64,000 nt of DNA from AC-43 sp963728855 (GTDB lineage: Bacteria; Actinomycetota; Actinomycetes; Mycobacteriales; Micromonosporaceae), in assembly GCA_963728855.1 (NCBI GenBank), contig CAVSLN010000010.1:759964-823963 (forward strand), in the 5' to 3' direction. The notes under the pieces are model-generated. The model ran no database searches. It saw nothing but the letters and a program-made list of their open reading frames with translations, and had not been told where the DNA came from. Numbering within the stretch: position 1 is the first letter of the stretch; every line of letters begins with the position of its first letter. Below are positions 15,734-24,779 of the stretch, one piece after another. The translations under genes and the position numbers were made by a program.

Positions 15734-17737
15734 CTATCTGGCGGAAGCCGTGGCGGCGTCCATGGGCTGTTCCGTAGCCGCTGGCGTAGGCGCGACCGGA
15801 CCGGCGGGGGAGACGGGGGCGGAGGGCAGGCGGCTGGAGCGGAGCTGCCACGGGACGCTGGTCACCATGACGCCGGGCTGGAAGAGCAGCCGTGCCTTGA
15901 GCCGCAGCGCGCTCTGGTTGTGCAGGACGTGCTCCCACCAGTGGCCGACCACGTACTCGGGGAGGTACACGACGGTGACGTCGCGCGGTCCGGTACGGGA
16001 CAGCCCGGCCACGTACTCCAGCACCGGCCCGGTGATGTCGCGGTACTTGGACTCCAGCACGGTCAGCGGTACGGGGATCCCGCGCTCGCCCCACTGCCGT
16101 TGCAGGTCCCGCAGCTCCTCCTCGGTCGTCGCCACGGTGAGCGCGGTCAACGTGTCCGGATGGGTGGCCCGGGCGTACGCGAGCGCCCGTAGCGCCGGCT
16201 TGTGCAGCTTCGACACCAGTACCACGGCGTGGACGCGCGCCGGCAGGACCGCGCCGGCCGGGTCCGGGGCCAGCTCCTCGGCCACGTGCCGGTAGTGCCG
16301 GTGGATCGCGGTCATCAGCACGAACAGGGCCGGCATCGCGATCACCACGAGCCAGGCGCCGTGGGTGAACTTGGTGACCAGCACGATCACCAGTACCAGG
16401 GCGGTGGCCAGCGCGCCGACCAGGTTCGTCAGCTGGGCGCGGTGGATGTGCAGCCGGGCCCGCCGGTCCCGCTCGGTGGCCAGCTTGCGCCGCCAATGCC
16501 GGACCATCCCGGCCTGGGAGAGGGTGAACGAGACGAAGACGCCGATGATGTACAGCTGGATCAGCCGGGTGGTACTGGCGTCGAAGGCCCAGATCAGCCA
16601 GGCCGCGAGCAGCGCCAGGAGCATGATGCCGTTGGAGAAGACCAGCCGGTCGCCACGGCGGGCGAACTGGCGGGGCAGGTACCCGTCCTGGCCGAGGATC
16701 GAGGCGAGGATCGGGAAACCGTTGAACGCGGTGTTCGCGGCGAGCACCAGGATCGCCGCGGTGAACGCCTGGAGCAGGTAGAAGCCGACCGAGCTGCCGC
16801 CGAAGACGGCGTCGCCGAGCTGGGCGATGACGGTCTTCTGCTCGCCGTCGGCCGGGAAGCCGAGCAGCTGGGCGTTGTCGCCGGTGACGTGGACGTGGCT
16901 GACGATCGCCAGCGCGGTGATGCCGGCGAACATGGTGATCGCGAGGACGCCCATGATGGACAAGGTGTTCGCCGCGTTGCGGCTCTTCGGCGGCCGGAAG
17001 CTCGGTACCCCGTTGCTGACCGCCTCGACGCCGGTCAGCGCGGTACAGCCGGAGGCGAACGCGCGCAGCGCCAGCATGAGCAGGATCAGTCCGCCGGTGT
17101 GGCTGACCGTCGGCGCGATCGAGTAGTGCGCCGTCTCGGCCGTGACCGGGTGCCCCGAGAGGATCCGTACCGCGCCCGCGCCGAGCATGGTCACCACGAT
17201 GAGCACGAAGCCGTACGTGGGGATCGCGAAGGCGGTTCCGGACTCCTTGACGCCGCGCAGGTTCATCAGCGCCAGGACCACGATGAGGGCGATGTTGACG
17301 GCGACCTTGTCCGGAGCCAGGCTCGGGAACGCCGAGACGATGTTGTCCACGCCGGCCGCCACGCTCACCGCCACCGTCAGCACGTAGTCGACGAGCAGCG
17401 CGCTCGCCGCCACGAGCGCGGCGGTCGGGCCGAGGTTCGCGCGGGACACGGCGTACGCGCCGCCGCCGGTCGGGTACGCGTAGCAGGTCTGCCGGTACGA
17501 GGCGACGACGATCACGAGCAGCAGGACCACGGCCAGCGCGACCCACCACGCCATCGTCAGCAGCGCCAGGCCGCCCAGGCTCAGGACGAGCAGGATCTCC
17601 TGAGTGGCGTACGCCACACTGGACAGGGGGTCGGAGCAGAAGACGGGCAGCGCCAGGCGCTTCGGTAGCAGCGTCTCGCCGAGCCGGTCGCTACCGAGCG
17701 GCCGGCCGACCAGGAGCCGTTTCGCGATGTCGAACAC
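15734..17737 (-). CDS. APC superfamily permease
   Basis: A 667-residue membrane protein with about 12 hydrophobic helices in the first 450 residues, beginning LPVFCSDPLSSVAYATQEILLVLSLGG, with YPTGGGAYAVSRANLG (APC-type helix 3 loop) and ALTGVEAVSNGVPSFRPPKSRNA. A cytoplasmic domain of about 200 residues follows (VHAVVLVSKLHKPALRALAYARATHP). It probably carries an amino acid or a cation; actinobacterial relatives are annotated only as APC permeases. The start is GTG 17737. The upstream 146 bp are shared with the divergent cydD; I saw no convincing riboswitch there. Confidence 0.85.
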   Translation of the reverse strand: MFDIAKRLLVGRPLGSDRLGETLLPKRLALPVFCSDPLSSVAYATQEILLVLSLGGLALLTMAWWVALAVVLLLVIVVASYRQTCYAYPTGGGAYAVSRANLGPTAALVAASALLVDYVLTVAVSVAAGVDNIVSAFPSLAPDKVAVNIALIVVLALMNLRGVKESGTAFAIPTYGFVLIVVTMLGAGAVRILSGHPVTAETAHYSIAPTVSHTGGLILLMLALRAFASGCTALTGVEAVSNGVPSFRPPKSRNAANTLSIMGVLAITMFAGITALAIVSHVHVTGDNAQLLGFPADGEQKTVIAQLGDAVFGGSSVGFYLLQAFTAAILVLAANTAFNGFPILASILGQDGYLPRQFARRGDRLVFSNGIMLLALLAAWLIWAFDASTTRLIQLYIIGVFVSFTLSQAGMVRHWRRKLATERDRRARLHIHRAQLTNLVGALATALVLVIVLVTKFTHGAWLVVIAMPALFVLMTAIHRHYRHVAEELAPDPAGAVLPARVHAVVLVSKLHKPALRALAYARATHPDTLTALTVATTEEELRDLQRQWGERGIPVPLTVLESKYRDITGPVLEYVAGLSRTGPRDVTVVYLPEYVVGHWWEHVLHNQSALRLKARLLFQPGVMVTSVPWQLRSSRLPSAPVSPAGPVAPTPAATEQPMDAATASAR

Positions 17738-17883
17738 ACCTCCAGCGAAGCTGGGCCAGGGCCGGTGGGCCCGGGTCCTGACGACTCCTTAGCGAGGGGC
17801 CGGCGTATCTTGACGGGATCCTGATACTCACCGGTCGCATCTCTACATGTAGGCTGGCGACAGGTACCTCCGGAAGGAGCGCC

Positions 17884-19566
17884 GTGCGCCCCGTCGACCC
17901 CCGCCTGCTGCGGCTGCCCGCCCTGCGCGGCTACCTGGTCGCCGTCACCGCCTCGGCCGCGCTGACCGCGGTCCTGGTGATCGCGCAGGCCGACGCGCTG
18001 GCCCGGCTGGTCGCCGCCGGTGTGGCCGGTCGGCTGGACCGTCCCGCGCTGCTCCTCGCCGCTACGGTGCTCGCCCTGCGCGCCGGGCAGCACGCGCTGA
18101 CCGGGGCCCTGGCAACCCGCGCGGCGGCGGCGGTCAAGGCCGACCTACGGGGGCAGCTGCTGGCGGCCGCCACCGCGCGGGGACCGGTGTGGCTGGCCGG
18201 CCGGCGGGGCGGGGAGCTGTCCACCCTGCTCGCCCGCGGGATCGACGCGCTCGACGGGTACCTCACCGGGTACCTGCCGCAGCTGGTGCTCGCGGTGACC
18301 GTACCGCTCGCGGTGCTGGTCCGGATCGCGGTCGCCGACCCGGAGTCCGGCCTCGTGGTCGCGCTTACCCTGCCGCTCGTACCGGTCTTCGCGATCCTCG
18401 TCGGCCGGCACACCAAGGCACGCACGGAACGGCAGTGGCGGCAACTGTCCCGGCTCGGCGGCCACTTCCTCGACATGCTCTCCGGCATGGCCACGCTCCG
18501 GGCGTTCGGCCGCGCCCGGGCGCAGGTCGAGGTGGTCCGGGTGATGGCCGAGCGGTACCGGTCGGCCACCATGGCCACGCTCCGGCTGGCGTTCCTGTCC
18601 GCGCTCGTGCTGGAGCTGGTGGCCACGGTGTCGGTGGCGCTGGTCGCCGTACCGGTCGGGCTCCGCCTGCTGTCCGGGTCGCTCACCTTGCCGGTGGCGC
18701 TGCTGGTGCTGCTGCTCGCGCCGGAGGCGTACCTGCCGCTGCGGGCGGCCGGGGCGCGGTTCCACGAGAGCCAGGAGGGGCTGACCGCGGCGGCCGATGT
18801 CTTCGCGACCCTGGAGCCGGCCCCGCCACCGGCCCGGGCGAGTGCGCGGCTGCCGGACCCGCGGACGGCGGACATCGTCCTGGACCGGGTCACTGTCCAC
18901 TATGGACAGGCGACTCGCCATGGACAGACGACGGACCGTGGACGGACCGCGGCACTGGACGCGGTGTCCGCGCGGATCGGGCCGGGGGAGCGGGTCGCGC
19001 TGGTCGGTCCCAGCGGCGGCGGCAAGAGTACGGTCATCGCCCTGCTCCTGGGTTTCGTGCGCCCCGACGAGGGCCGGGTGCTCATCGGAGGTACCGACCT
19101 GTCCACAGTGGACATTGACGAGTGGCGGGCGCGGGTGGCCTGGGTACCGCAGCGGCCGTACCTGTTCGCGGCGAGCGTGGAAGAGAACATCCGGGTCAAC
19201 GCGCCACGCAAGCATGTTCGGGAAGCTGCCGTCGCGGCCGGCGCGCACGGGTTCGTCGAGGCGCTGCCGGAGGGGTACGCGACCGTGCTCGGCGAGCGCG
19301 GGTACGGGCTGTCCTCGGGGCAGCGGCAGCGGATCGCGCTCGCCCGGGCGTACCTGCGCGCCGACGCGCCGCTGCTCCTGCTCGACGAGCCGACCGCGCG
19401 CCTCGACCCGGCGAGCGAGGCGGCCGTCCTGTCCGCCAGCCTCGACCTCGTACGGGGCCGCACCGCCCTGCTCGTCGCGCACCGGCCCGCCCTCGTGGAG
19501 GTCGCCGACCGGGTGCTACGCATCGAGGCCGGGCGCCTCGTCTCCCCAGCCGGAGTAACCGGATGA
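17884..19566 (+). CDS. cydD: Cytochrome bd/thiol ABC exporter subunit CydD
   Basis: A 560-residue ABC half-transporter: six-helix membrane domain (residues 15-290) followed by a nucleotide-binding domain with Walker A GPSGGGKSTVIALLLG, Q-loop VPQRPYLF, signature LSSGQRQRIALARAYL and Walker B LLLLDEPTARLD. CydDC exports thiols (Cys/glutathione in enterobacteria) and is needed for cytochrome bd assembly. The start is GTG 17884 with GGAAGGAG just upstream. The stop overlaps the cydC ATG. The palindrome at 19101 encodes STVD in the nucleotide-binding domain, and a near-copy sits at 18895-18907 in a TGGAC-rich linker. Confidence 0.9.
   Translation: MRPVDPRLLRLPALRGYLVAVTASAALTAVLVIAQADALARLVAAGVAGRLDRPALLLAATVLALRAGQHALTGALATRAAAAVKADLRGQLLAAATARGPVWLAGRRGGELSTLLARGIDALDGYLTGYLPQLVLAVTVPLAVLVRIAVADPESGLVVALTLPLVPVFAILVGRHTKARTERQWRQLSRLGGHFLDMLSGMATLRAFGRARAQVEVVRVMAERYRSATMATLRLAFLSALVLELVATVSVALVAVPVGLRLLSGSLTLPVALLVLLLAPEAYLPLRAAGARFHESQEGLTAAADVFATLEPAPPPARASARLPDPRTADIVLDRVTVHYGQATRHGQTTDRGRTAALDAVSARIGPGERVALVGPSGGGKSTVIALLLGFVRPDEGRVLIGGTDLSTVDIDEWRARVAWVPQRPYLFAASVEENIRVNAPRKHVREAAVAAGAHGFVEALPEGYATVLGERGYGLSSGQRQRIALARAYLRADAPLLLLDEPTARLDPASEAAVLSASLDLVRGRTALLVAHRPALVEVADRVLRIEAGRLVSPAGVTG
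19101..19113. repeat. 13-bp palindrome GTCCACAGTGGAC
   Basis: Exact copy in cydD, encoding STVD. Confidence 0.9.
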
Positions 19567-21245
19567 GGCGGTTACTGCTCGCCGGTGCGCTCGCGGCCGG
19601 TACCGACCTCGCCGGCATCGGGCTCGTGGCCACCGCGACGTGGCTCCTCGCCCGGGCCGCGCAGCAGCCGCCACTGGCCGCGCTCAGCCTGGCGATCGTC
19701 GCCGTACGGGCGTTCGCGATCGCGAAGGGCTCGCTGCGGTACGCCGAGCGGCTCGCCGGGCACGACGCCGCCCTCGGGGTCCTGGCCCGCCTGCGTACCC
19801 GTGTCTACGCCGCCCTGTCGAGTAACCTGTCCCGTGCGCCCCGGGGCGACCTGCTCGCCCGGCTGGTGTCCGATGTGGACGGTGTGCAGGACATCCTGCT
19901 GCGGTGTCTGCTCCCGGCCGGTTCGGCGGTCCTCGTCGCGCTCGTGGTGACCGGCTTCGCCGCGCTCGCGTCGCCGGCGGCAGCGGTCGTGCTCGGCGCC
20001 GGGCTCCTGCTCGCCGGGCTGGTGCTCCCCGCCGCGTCCTACGCGCTGGCGCGGCGCGCGGGTGCGAAGGTGGCCGCCGCGCGGGGCAGGTACCTGGCGA
20101 CATCGGTCGACGTGCTCGCCGGCGCCGCCGACCTGGCCGCGTTCGGTGCCACGGGCGCGGCCCTCGCCGAGGCCGATCGGGAGGCGCGCCGGCTGGCCCG
20201 GCTGGAGCGCACCGCCGGTACGGCCGGCAGCGCCGTCGGTGCGGTGGCCGCCCTCGTCCCCGGCGCCACCGCGGTGAGCCTCTGCCTGCTGACCGTCCAC
20301 AGTGGACTGTCTATTGTGGTCGGTGTGCTGGCGCTGGCGGCGCTGGCGACCGTCGAGGCGGTCGTCCCGCTCACCGGTGCCGCCGCGCGCCTCGCCGGCC
20401 TGCGCGGCGGCCTGGCCCGGGTGCGGGAGCTACTCCGGACCGAACGCGAGATCGAGGAGGAGCAGCCACGAGAGGGGCCGGTGGACGTCGTCCTGCGTGA
20501 CGTCACGGTCCGGTACGCGGCCGACCGGGAGCCGGCGCTCGACGGGCTGGACCTCACGGTGCCGTACGGGCGCCGGGTCGCGGTCGTCGGGCCGAGCGGG
20601 TCGGGCAAGTCCACGCTGCTGGCCGTGCTCGCCGGTACGGTCACGCCCGAGCGGGGTACCGTCTCGGCCGCCGGGCCGGCGGTCGCGACCGGGGTGCTCG
20701 CGGACGCGTACCTCTTCCATGCCTCGGTGCGGGAGAACCTTACGCTCGGCCGGAGCGGCGCTCAGTCAGGGCTCGACAGCCGCGTAGCTTGTCGGAGCGG
20801 CGCCCAGTCAGCGCTCGACAGCCGCGTAGCTTGTCGGAGCGGCGCCCAGTCAGCGCTCGACAGCCGCGCCGGCCTGACCGACGCGGACCTGGCCCGCGCC
20901 CTGGCGACGGCCGGCCTGCCCGACTGGGCCGGCCGCCTCGACCACGTCGTCGGCGAGGACGGTGGCCTGCTGTCCGGCGGCCAGCGGCAGCGGCTGCTGC
21001 TCGCCCGGGCCCTGCTCGACCCGGCGCCGGTCGTGCTGCTCGACGAGCCGACCGAAGGGCTCGACCCGGCGGCGGCGGACCGCGTGCTCGACGCCGTGCT
21101 GGACGCGACCGAGGGCCGCACCGTGGTCCTCGTCACCCACCGGCCGGCCGAGCTGCGGCGGTTCGACGAGGTGGTCGCTCTTGTCGATGGGCGGGTCGTG
21201 GACGCCGCCCGGTGGACGCTGGAGGCGGTCGATGTGGCACGCTAG
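19563..21245 (+). CDS. cydC: Cytochrome bd/thiol ABC exporter subunit CydC with repeat insertion
   Basis: A 560-residue ABC half-transporter and CydD partner. Membrane domain residues 5-290; nucleotide-binding domain with Walker A GPSGSGKSTLLAVLAG, signature LLSGGQRQRLLLARALL and Walker B VVLLDEPTEGLD. Between the Q-loop helix (VRENLTLGR) and GLTDADLARAL the protein carries about 40 extra residues made of RSGAQSALDSRVAC-type units. This is a whole-codon insertion that should be surface-exposed near the helical subdomain. The start ATG overlaps the cydD stop. The palindrome at 20295 lies in a different frame (LTVHSGLS). Confidence 0.9.
   Translation: MRRLLLAGALAAGTDLAGIGLVATATWLLARAAQQPPLAALSLAIVAVRAFAIAKGSLRYAERLAGHDAALGVLARLRTRVYAALSSNLSRAPRGDLLARLVSDVDGVQDILLRCLLPAGSAVLVALVVTGFAALASPAAAVVLGAGLLLAGLVLPAASYALARRAGAKVAAARGRYLATSVDVLAGAADLAAFGATGAALAEADREARRLARLERTAGTAGSAVGAVAALVPGATAVSLCLLTVHSGLSIVVGVLALAALATVEAVVPLTGAAARLAGLRGGLARVRELLRTEREIEEEQPREGPVDVVLRDVTVRYAADREPALDGLDLTVPYGRRVAVVGPSGSGKSTLLAVLAGTVTPERGTVSAAGPAVATGVLADAYLFHASVRENLTLGRSGAQSGLDSRVACRSGAQSALDSRVACRSGAQSALDSRAGLTDADLARALATAGLPDWAGRLDHVVGEDGGLLSGGQRQRLLLARALLDPAPVVLLDEPTEGLDPAAADRVLDAVLDATEGRTVVLVTHRPAELRRFDEVVALVDGRVVDAARWTLEAVDVAR
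20295..20307. repeat. 13-bp palindrome GTCCACAGTGGAC
   Basis: Exact copy in cydC; read in a different codon phase from the other copies (T-V-H-S-G). Confidence 0.9.
20751..20868 (+). repeat. Tandem 42-bp in-frame repeats in cydC
   Basis: Units 20751-20792, 20793-20834 and partial 20835-20868, beginning CGGAGCGGCGCYCAGTCAG. The reverse complement matches the 41-bp array at 12452 (shared ACAAGCTRCGCGGCTG and GCGCCGCTCCG). Each full unit encodes 14 residues. Confidence 0.9.
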
Positions 21246-21249
21246 CGGC

Positions 21250-21996
21250 GTGCCGTCTGCCGAACGCCGACTTTCCGGTCCGGCCCAAGTGCCGGCCCGC
21301 GAACGCCGACTTTCCGGTCCAGGCCAAGTGCCGGCCCGCGAGGTGGACCGGTACGTGGCCGGGCTCGGCGCGGCGTTGCGAGGTCCGCGCCGGGTCAAGT
21401 CGGACCTGCTCGCGGAGGCACGGGACAGCCTGGTCGACGCCGCCGAGGCGTACCGGGCCGGTGGCGCCCCGGAGCCGGAGGCCGCCCGGCGCGCGGTGGC
21501 CGAGTTCGGGGAGCTGAGCGTGATCGTGCCGGCCTACCAGGCGGAGCTGGCCGTGGCGCAGGGGCGGCGTACCGCGCTGCTGATCGCGCTCGCGCTGCCG
21601 TTGCTGCGCCTGCTCACCCCGCTGATCTGGTGGCGCAGCCCGTGGTCGGACGCGCCGGTCGGCTCCGGGTACCTGCGGCTCGCGCAGAGCTTCGACGACC
21701 TCACGCTGCTCGGCTGCGTACTGGCGGCGCTGGTGCTGCTCGGGTACGGGTGGGGCAGCCGGTACATCCGAGACGGGGCGGCGCTGACCCGGGTGCTGGG
21801 CCGGGGCGCGCTCGCGTTCCTCGCCGTACACGGGCTGGCCGGTGGCGCGGTGTACCTGTGGCGTCTGGCGCGGTGGCCGGGCGCGCTGGGCTGGCCGCCG
21901 CTGTGGGCCGGGGTCGTGCTGATGTGGCTGGCCTTCGGGTACGCGGCGCTGTGCGCGTGGCGCTGCCTGGCCACCAGCCGGCTGGCCGCGGCCTGA
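21250..21996 (+). CDS. Permease-prefix-domain membrane protein with N-terminal repeats
   Basis: A 248-residue protein. The permease prefix domain is recognisable from EVDRYVAGLGAALRGPRRVKSDLLAEARDSL and AARRAVAEFGE, followed by five predicted membrane helices. Genes of this type usually pair with PadR regulators, and a padR gene follows convergently 16 bp away. The start is taken as GTG 21250 (VPSAE); the next 26 codons are two 13-residue repeats (ERRLSGPAQVPAR) inserted just before EVDRY. If translation instead began at a GTG after the repeats, they would be untranslated. The function is unknown. Confidence 0.7.
   Translation: MPSAERRLSGPAQVPARERRLSGPGQVPAREVDRYVAGLGAALRGPRRVKSDLLAEARDSLVDAAEAYRAGGAPEPEAARRAVAEFGELSVIVPAYQAELAVAQGRRTALLIALALPLLRLLTPLIWWRSPWSDAPVGSGYLRLAQSFDDLTLLGCVLAALVLLGYGWGSRYIRDGAALTRVLGRGALAFLAVHGLAGGAVYLWRLARWPGALGWPPLWAGVVLMWLAFGYAALCAWRCLATSRLAAA
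21262..21339 (+). repeat. Two tandem 39-bp in-frame repeats
   Basis: Units 21262-21300 and 21301-21339, each beginning GAACGCCGACTTTCCGGTCC and ending in AAGTGCCGGCCCGC. Related to the sbcC copy (2729-2762). Confidence 0.9.
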
Positions 21997-22012
21997 CCTG
22001 TCAGGGTGCCGG

Positions 22013-22345
22013 TCAGGCCGGGGCGGAGCCGGGCGCGAGCACCGCGCCGATCGTGCTGGCGAACTCCTGCCACGCCGAGCGCTCGGCGGAGAGGGTACGC
22101 CGGCCGGACGCGGTGAGCTGGTACGTGCGCCGCTCCCGGCCACCGACCGTGCTCCACGCGCTCTCCACGAGACCGGCGCGCTCCAGCCGGCGCAGTGCCG
22201 GGTAGACCGTGCCGGTCGGGAGCGCCAACGCGCCGCCGCTGCGCTCCTGCAGCGCCTCGATGATCGCGTACCCGTGCCGTGGCTCGTCATCGAGCACGGC
22301 GAGCAGGAGCGCGTCGAGGTGCCCGCGGAGGGCGTCGGCCTTCAT
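22013..22345 (-). CDS. PadR family transcriptional regulator
   Basis: A 110-residue winged-helix regulator: HLDALLLAVLDDEPRHGYAIIEALQERSGGALALPTGTVYPALRRLERAGLVES is the typical PadR N-terminal domain, with a short C-terminal helix. The start is ATG 22345. It lies tail-to-tail with the permease-prefix gene and probably controls that gene or itself. Confidence 0.9.
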   Translation of the reverse strand: MKADALRGHLDALLLAVLDDEPRHGYAIIEALQERSGGALALPTGTVYPALRRLERAGLVESAWSTVGGRERRTYQLTASGRRTLSAERSAWQEFASTIGAVLAPGSAPA

Positions 22346-23370
22346 GTGTAGCGAGTCTACGGGTAGCCTGCCGGCGCGCGCCACCACCCCGCCGCCCGCG
22401 CGGCCCGCGTCCCGACCCCTCGCCCGGGATGGGCCATCCGGCGGCGGTGCCTCGTTTGACCAACCCAAGGCGGCTCATCCGTTCGGTGGATCGGCGGACA
22501 CCGTGTGCGACCGCAATGACCGGCATCTGGCGCAGGATCTGACGACATGCCAGGGTCCCGTAACGGTCGGCGTACGGATCGTGGTTGTCGGAGCTGTGCC
22601 GGTCGCACCCGTGGCGGGAGGGGGCTACCTCAATGAGTGGCGTACCTGGATACCGATATACCTCGGTCGGCTGTACCTCGGTCGGCGCGGGGGAGCCCTA
22701 GCATGTCCTGCCGCCGGCCGCCAAGGCGCCGTGCGTCGGCGTACGCCGCCCCACCGTGCTCGAGGAAGCCGTGCTCGAGCACGCCGTGCCGGAGATGCCG
22801 CTCCGGCCGGCGTACCGGCGGTTCGTCGGCCCGGGAGCGCGCGGGCGCCGCGTACCGGCGCTCGCGCGGATGCGCGCGGTCGACCCCCTCGCCTCGCGGC
22901 GTCGCTCGCGGGGCGGCGCCGGCCCGCGACCGGCGCTCGACGGCCGGTGCCTCGGTACCGCGACCGGCTCCCACGGCCAGCCCGAGGCGGAGCGCGACCA
23001 CGTGCTGCCGCTGCGCGCCGGCCGAACGGGGCTGGGCACCTCCCGGGCCGGCACCCTCAACCGGGGGCTGGTGGGGATAACCCGGGCGGTCCGATGGTCC
23101 GCTCCGGTGTCTGGTGTACGCGGGCGTTGCCGGCGCCGGCCCTTCACCCGTTTTATGTGATTGCCACCCCTTATAGGCCGATCGCACCCGTAGCGGTGTT
23201 CAACCGCGAGGCGGCCGGGTAGCCCGAGCCGCAAGGGGAGCACACGGAGACGTCGTTCCGCTTCGCGGCTGCGCTCCCCGCCGCGGGGCGTGAATGGGCC
23301 AGATACGACGCCATGAGTGAGTTGAACCAGCTGTCACCTTCACACGGGGGATGCGTCCGCCGGACCTGCC
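22346..23370. other. 1-kb stretch without a firm gene, leader of the polysaccharide locus
   Basis: No ORF here has recognisable homology. A 22-codon ORF with a GGAGGGGG site (22633-22701, with a repeated TSVG) and an open forward frame from about 22756 to 23160 (MLEEAVLEHAVPEMPLRPAYRRFVG) have coding-like composition, but I cannot name them. GGGGAGC at 23235-23241 can pair with GCTCCCC at 23273-23279 in the leader of the next gene. The segment around 23150-23180 is unusually AT-rich (TTTTATGTGATTG, CTTATAGG) and may hold the promoter. Confidence 0.35.
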
Positions 23371-24774
23371 GTGATTGAGCTCGACCGGCCCGCCGTCCTG
23401 GCGGCCGACGACCGGACCTCGGCCGGGGTACGGCCGACCGACGCCCGACGGGTGCTGCTCTTCGCGGTCGATGTGGTCGCCGCGGTCGGCGCGGTCGGGA
23501 TGGCCGGCGGTGCGGCGCACGGAGCGCTCGCCTGTCTTGTCGCGGCGGTCGGTCTCGGTCTGCTCGACCGGCGCCATGCCGTGCGGCTGAGCCTGTCCGT
23601 CCTGGACGACGTGCCCGGGCTCGCCGTACGGGGGGTCGTCATCGCGGGTGCCGCCACCGTGCTCGGCATGCCGGCGTACGGTCCCGATGTCCCGGGCGCG
23701 GACCAGGGTGCCGGGCTGCTCGTCACCGCCCTTCTCTACGCGGGGATCGCGGTCGCCGGCCGGGCCGTGGGGTACGCCGTACTCCGCCGGTTACAGGCGA
23801 GCGGCCGGCTGTCCAGCCCGGCCCTGATCGTCGGCGCCGGACCGACCGGTGCCCGGATCGGCCAGGTCCTCCAGGAGCATCCGGAGTACGGACTCGTGCC
23901 GGTCGGCTTCGTCGACCGGATGCCGCCAGCCAGGCCGCCGAACCTGCCGGCACCGCTGCTCGGTGACGCCACGGACCTCGGGAAGCTGGTGGCCGCGTAC
24001 GGCGTACGGCAGGTGTTCGTCGCGTCCTGCCGTACCCGCGACGCCGACCTCGTCGACGTGCTGCGCGACTGCGACCGGCTGGACTGCGAGATCTTCGTGG
24101 TGCCCCGGCTCTACGAGCTCGGCGTGGGCGCCCCCTCGGTGGCCGACCACCTCTGGGGGCTGCCCATCACCCGGCTGCCCCGCGCCGCGTACCGCAGCCA
24201 CACCTGGCTGCTCAAGCGGGTCCTGGACGTCGTCCTCGCGGCGACCGCGCTCGTCCTGGTCAGCCCGGTGATGCTGGCGATCGCGCTGGCCGTGCGCCTG
24301 GAGCTCGGCCCGGGCGTGCTCTTCCGCCAGGATCGCATCGGTCTGGACGGCCGCCCGTTCCCGCTGTTGAAGTTCCGGTCCCTCAAGCCGGAGCGCGTGG
24401 GCCTACGCAAGAGCTGGAGTACGGTCGACACCGCCCGGATGGGTCGGGTCGGCGCGTTCCTGCGGCGCAGCTCGCTGGACGAGCTGCCCCAGCTGTGGAA
24501 CGTGCTGCGTGGCCAGATGAGCCTGGTAGGCCCGCGCCCCGAGCAGCCGCACTACGTCGCCCAGTTCACCGGCGAGCACCGCGGCTATCCGAGCCGGCAT
24601 CGCGTACCGGCCGGCGTGACCGGGTGGGCGCAGGTCCACGGGCTGCGCGGCGACACGTCGCTTGAGGAGCGGGTCCGCTTCGACAACTTCTACATCGAGC
24701 ACTGGTCACTGTGGCAGGACATCAAGATCCTGATCCGTACGGTGGCCTCGGTCATCCGCCTGCACGGGGGTTGA
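23371..24774 (+). CDS. Polyprenyl-phosphate sugar phosphotransferase (WbaP/WcaJ type)
   Basis: A 467-residue initiating enzyme for polysaccharide synthesis, which moves sugar-1-phosphate onto undecaprenyl phosphate at the membrane. It has four N-terminal helices, a CoA-binding-like domain (ALIVGAGPTGARIGQVLQEHP), a fifth helix (VLDVVLAATALVLVSPVMLAIALA) and the catalytic domain: GVLFRQDRIGLDGRPFPLLKFRS, LDELPQLWNVLRGQMSLVGPRPE, GVTGWAQVHG. The start is GTG 23371. It is first in a run of plus-strand polysaccharide genes. Confidence 0.92.
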   Translation: MIELDRPAVLAADDRTSAGVRPTDARRVLLFAVDVVAAVGAVGMAGGAAHGALACLVAAVGLGLLDRRHAVRLSLSVLDDVPGLAVRGVVIAGAATVLGMPAYGPDVPGADQGAGLLVTALLYAGIAVAGRAVGYAVLRRLQASGRLSSPALIVGAGPTGARIGQVLQEHPEYGLVPVGFVDRMPPARPPNLPAPLLGDATDLGKLVAAYGVRQVFVASCRTRDADLVDVLRDCDRLDCEIFVVPRLYELGVGAPSVADHLWGLPITRLPRAAYRSHTWLLKRVLDVVLAATALVLVSPVMLAIALAVRLELGPGVLFRQDRIGLDGRPFPLLKFRSLKPERVGLRKSWSTVDTARMGRVGAFLRRSSLDELPQLWNVLRGQMSLVGPRPEQPHYVAQFTGEHRGYPSRHRVPAGVTGWAQVHGLRGDTSLEERVRFDNFYIEHWSLWQDIKILIRTVASVIRLHGG

Positions 24775-24779
24775 GGACG

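Noticed and set aside
17738..17883. c-di-AMP (ydaO-type) riboswitch before the APC permease
   Set aside because: The 146-bp region lacks the conserved riboswitch core and is short; no fold could be supported by eye.
22633..22701. 22-codon ORF with strong Shine-Dalgarno (TSVG repeat)
   Set aside because: No coupled gene and no homology; a chance ORF in a non-coding leader cannot be excluded, so mentioned only in the region entry.
22756..23160. 134-codon plus-strand ORF
   Set aside because: The N-terminal half looks coding-like but the rest becomes Arg-rich; no family recognised and no ribosome binding site.
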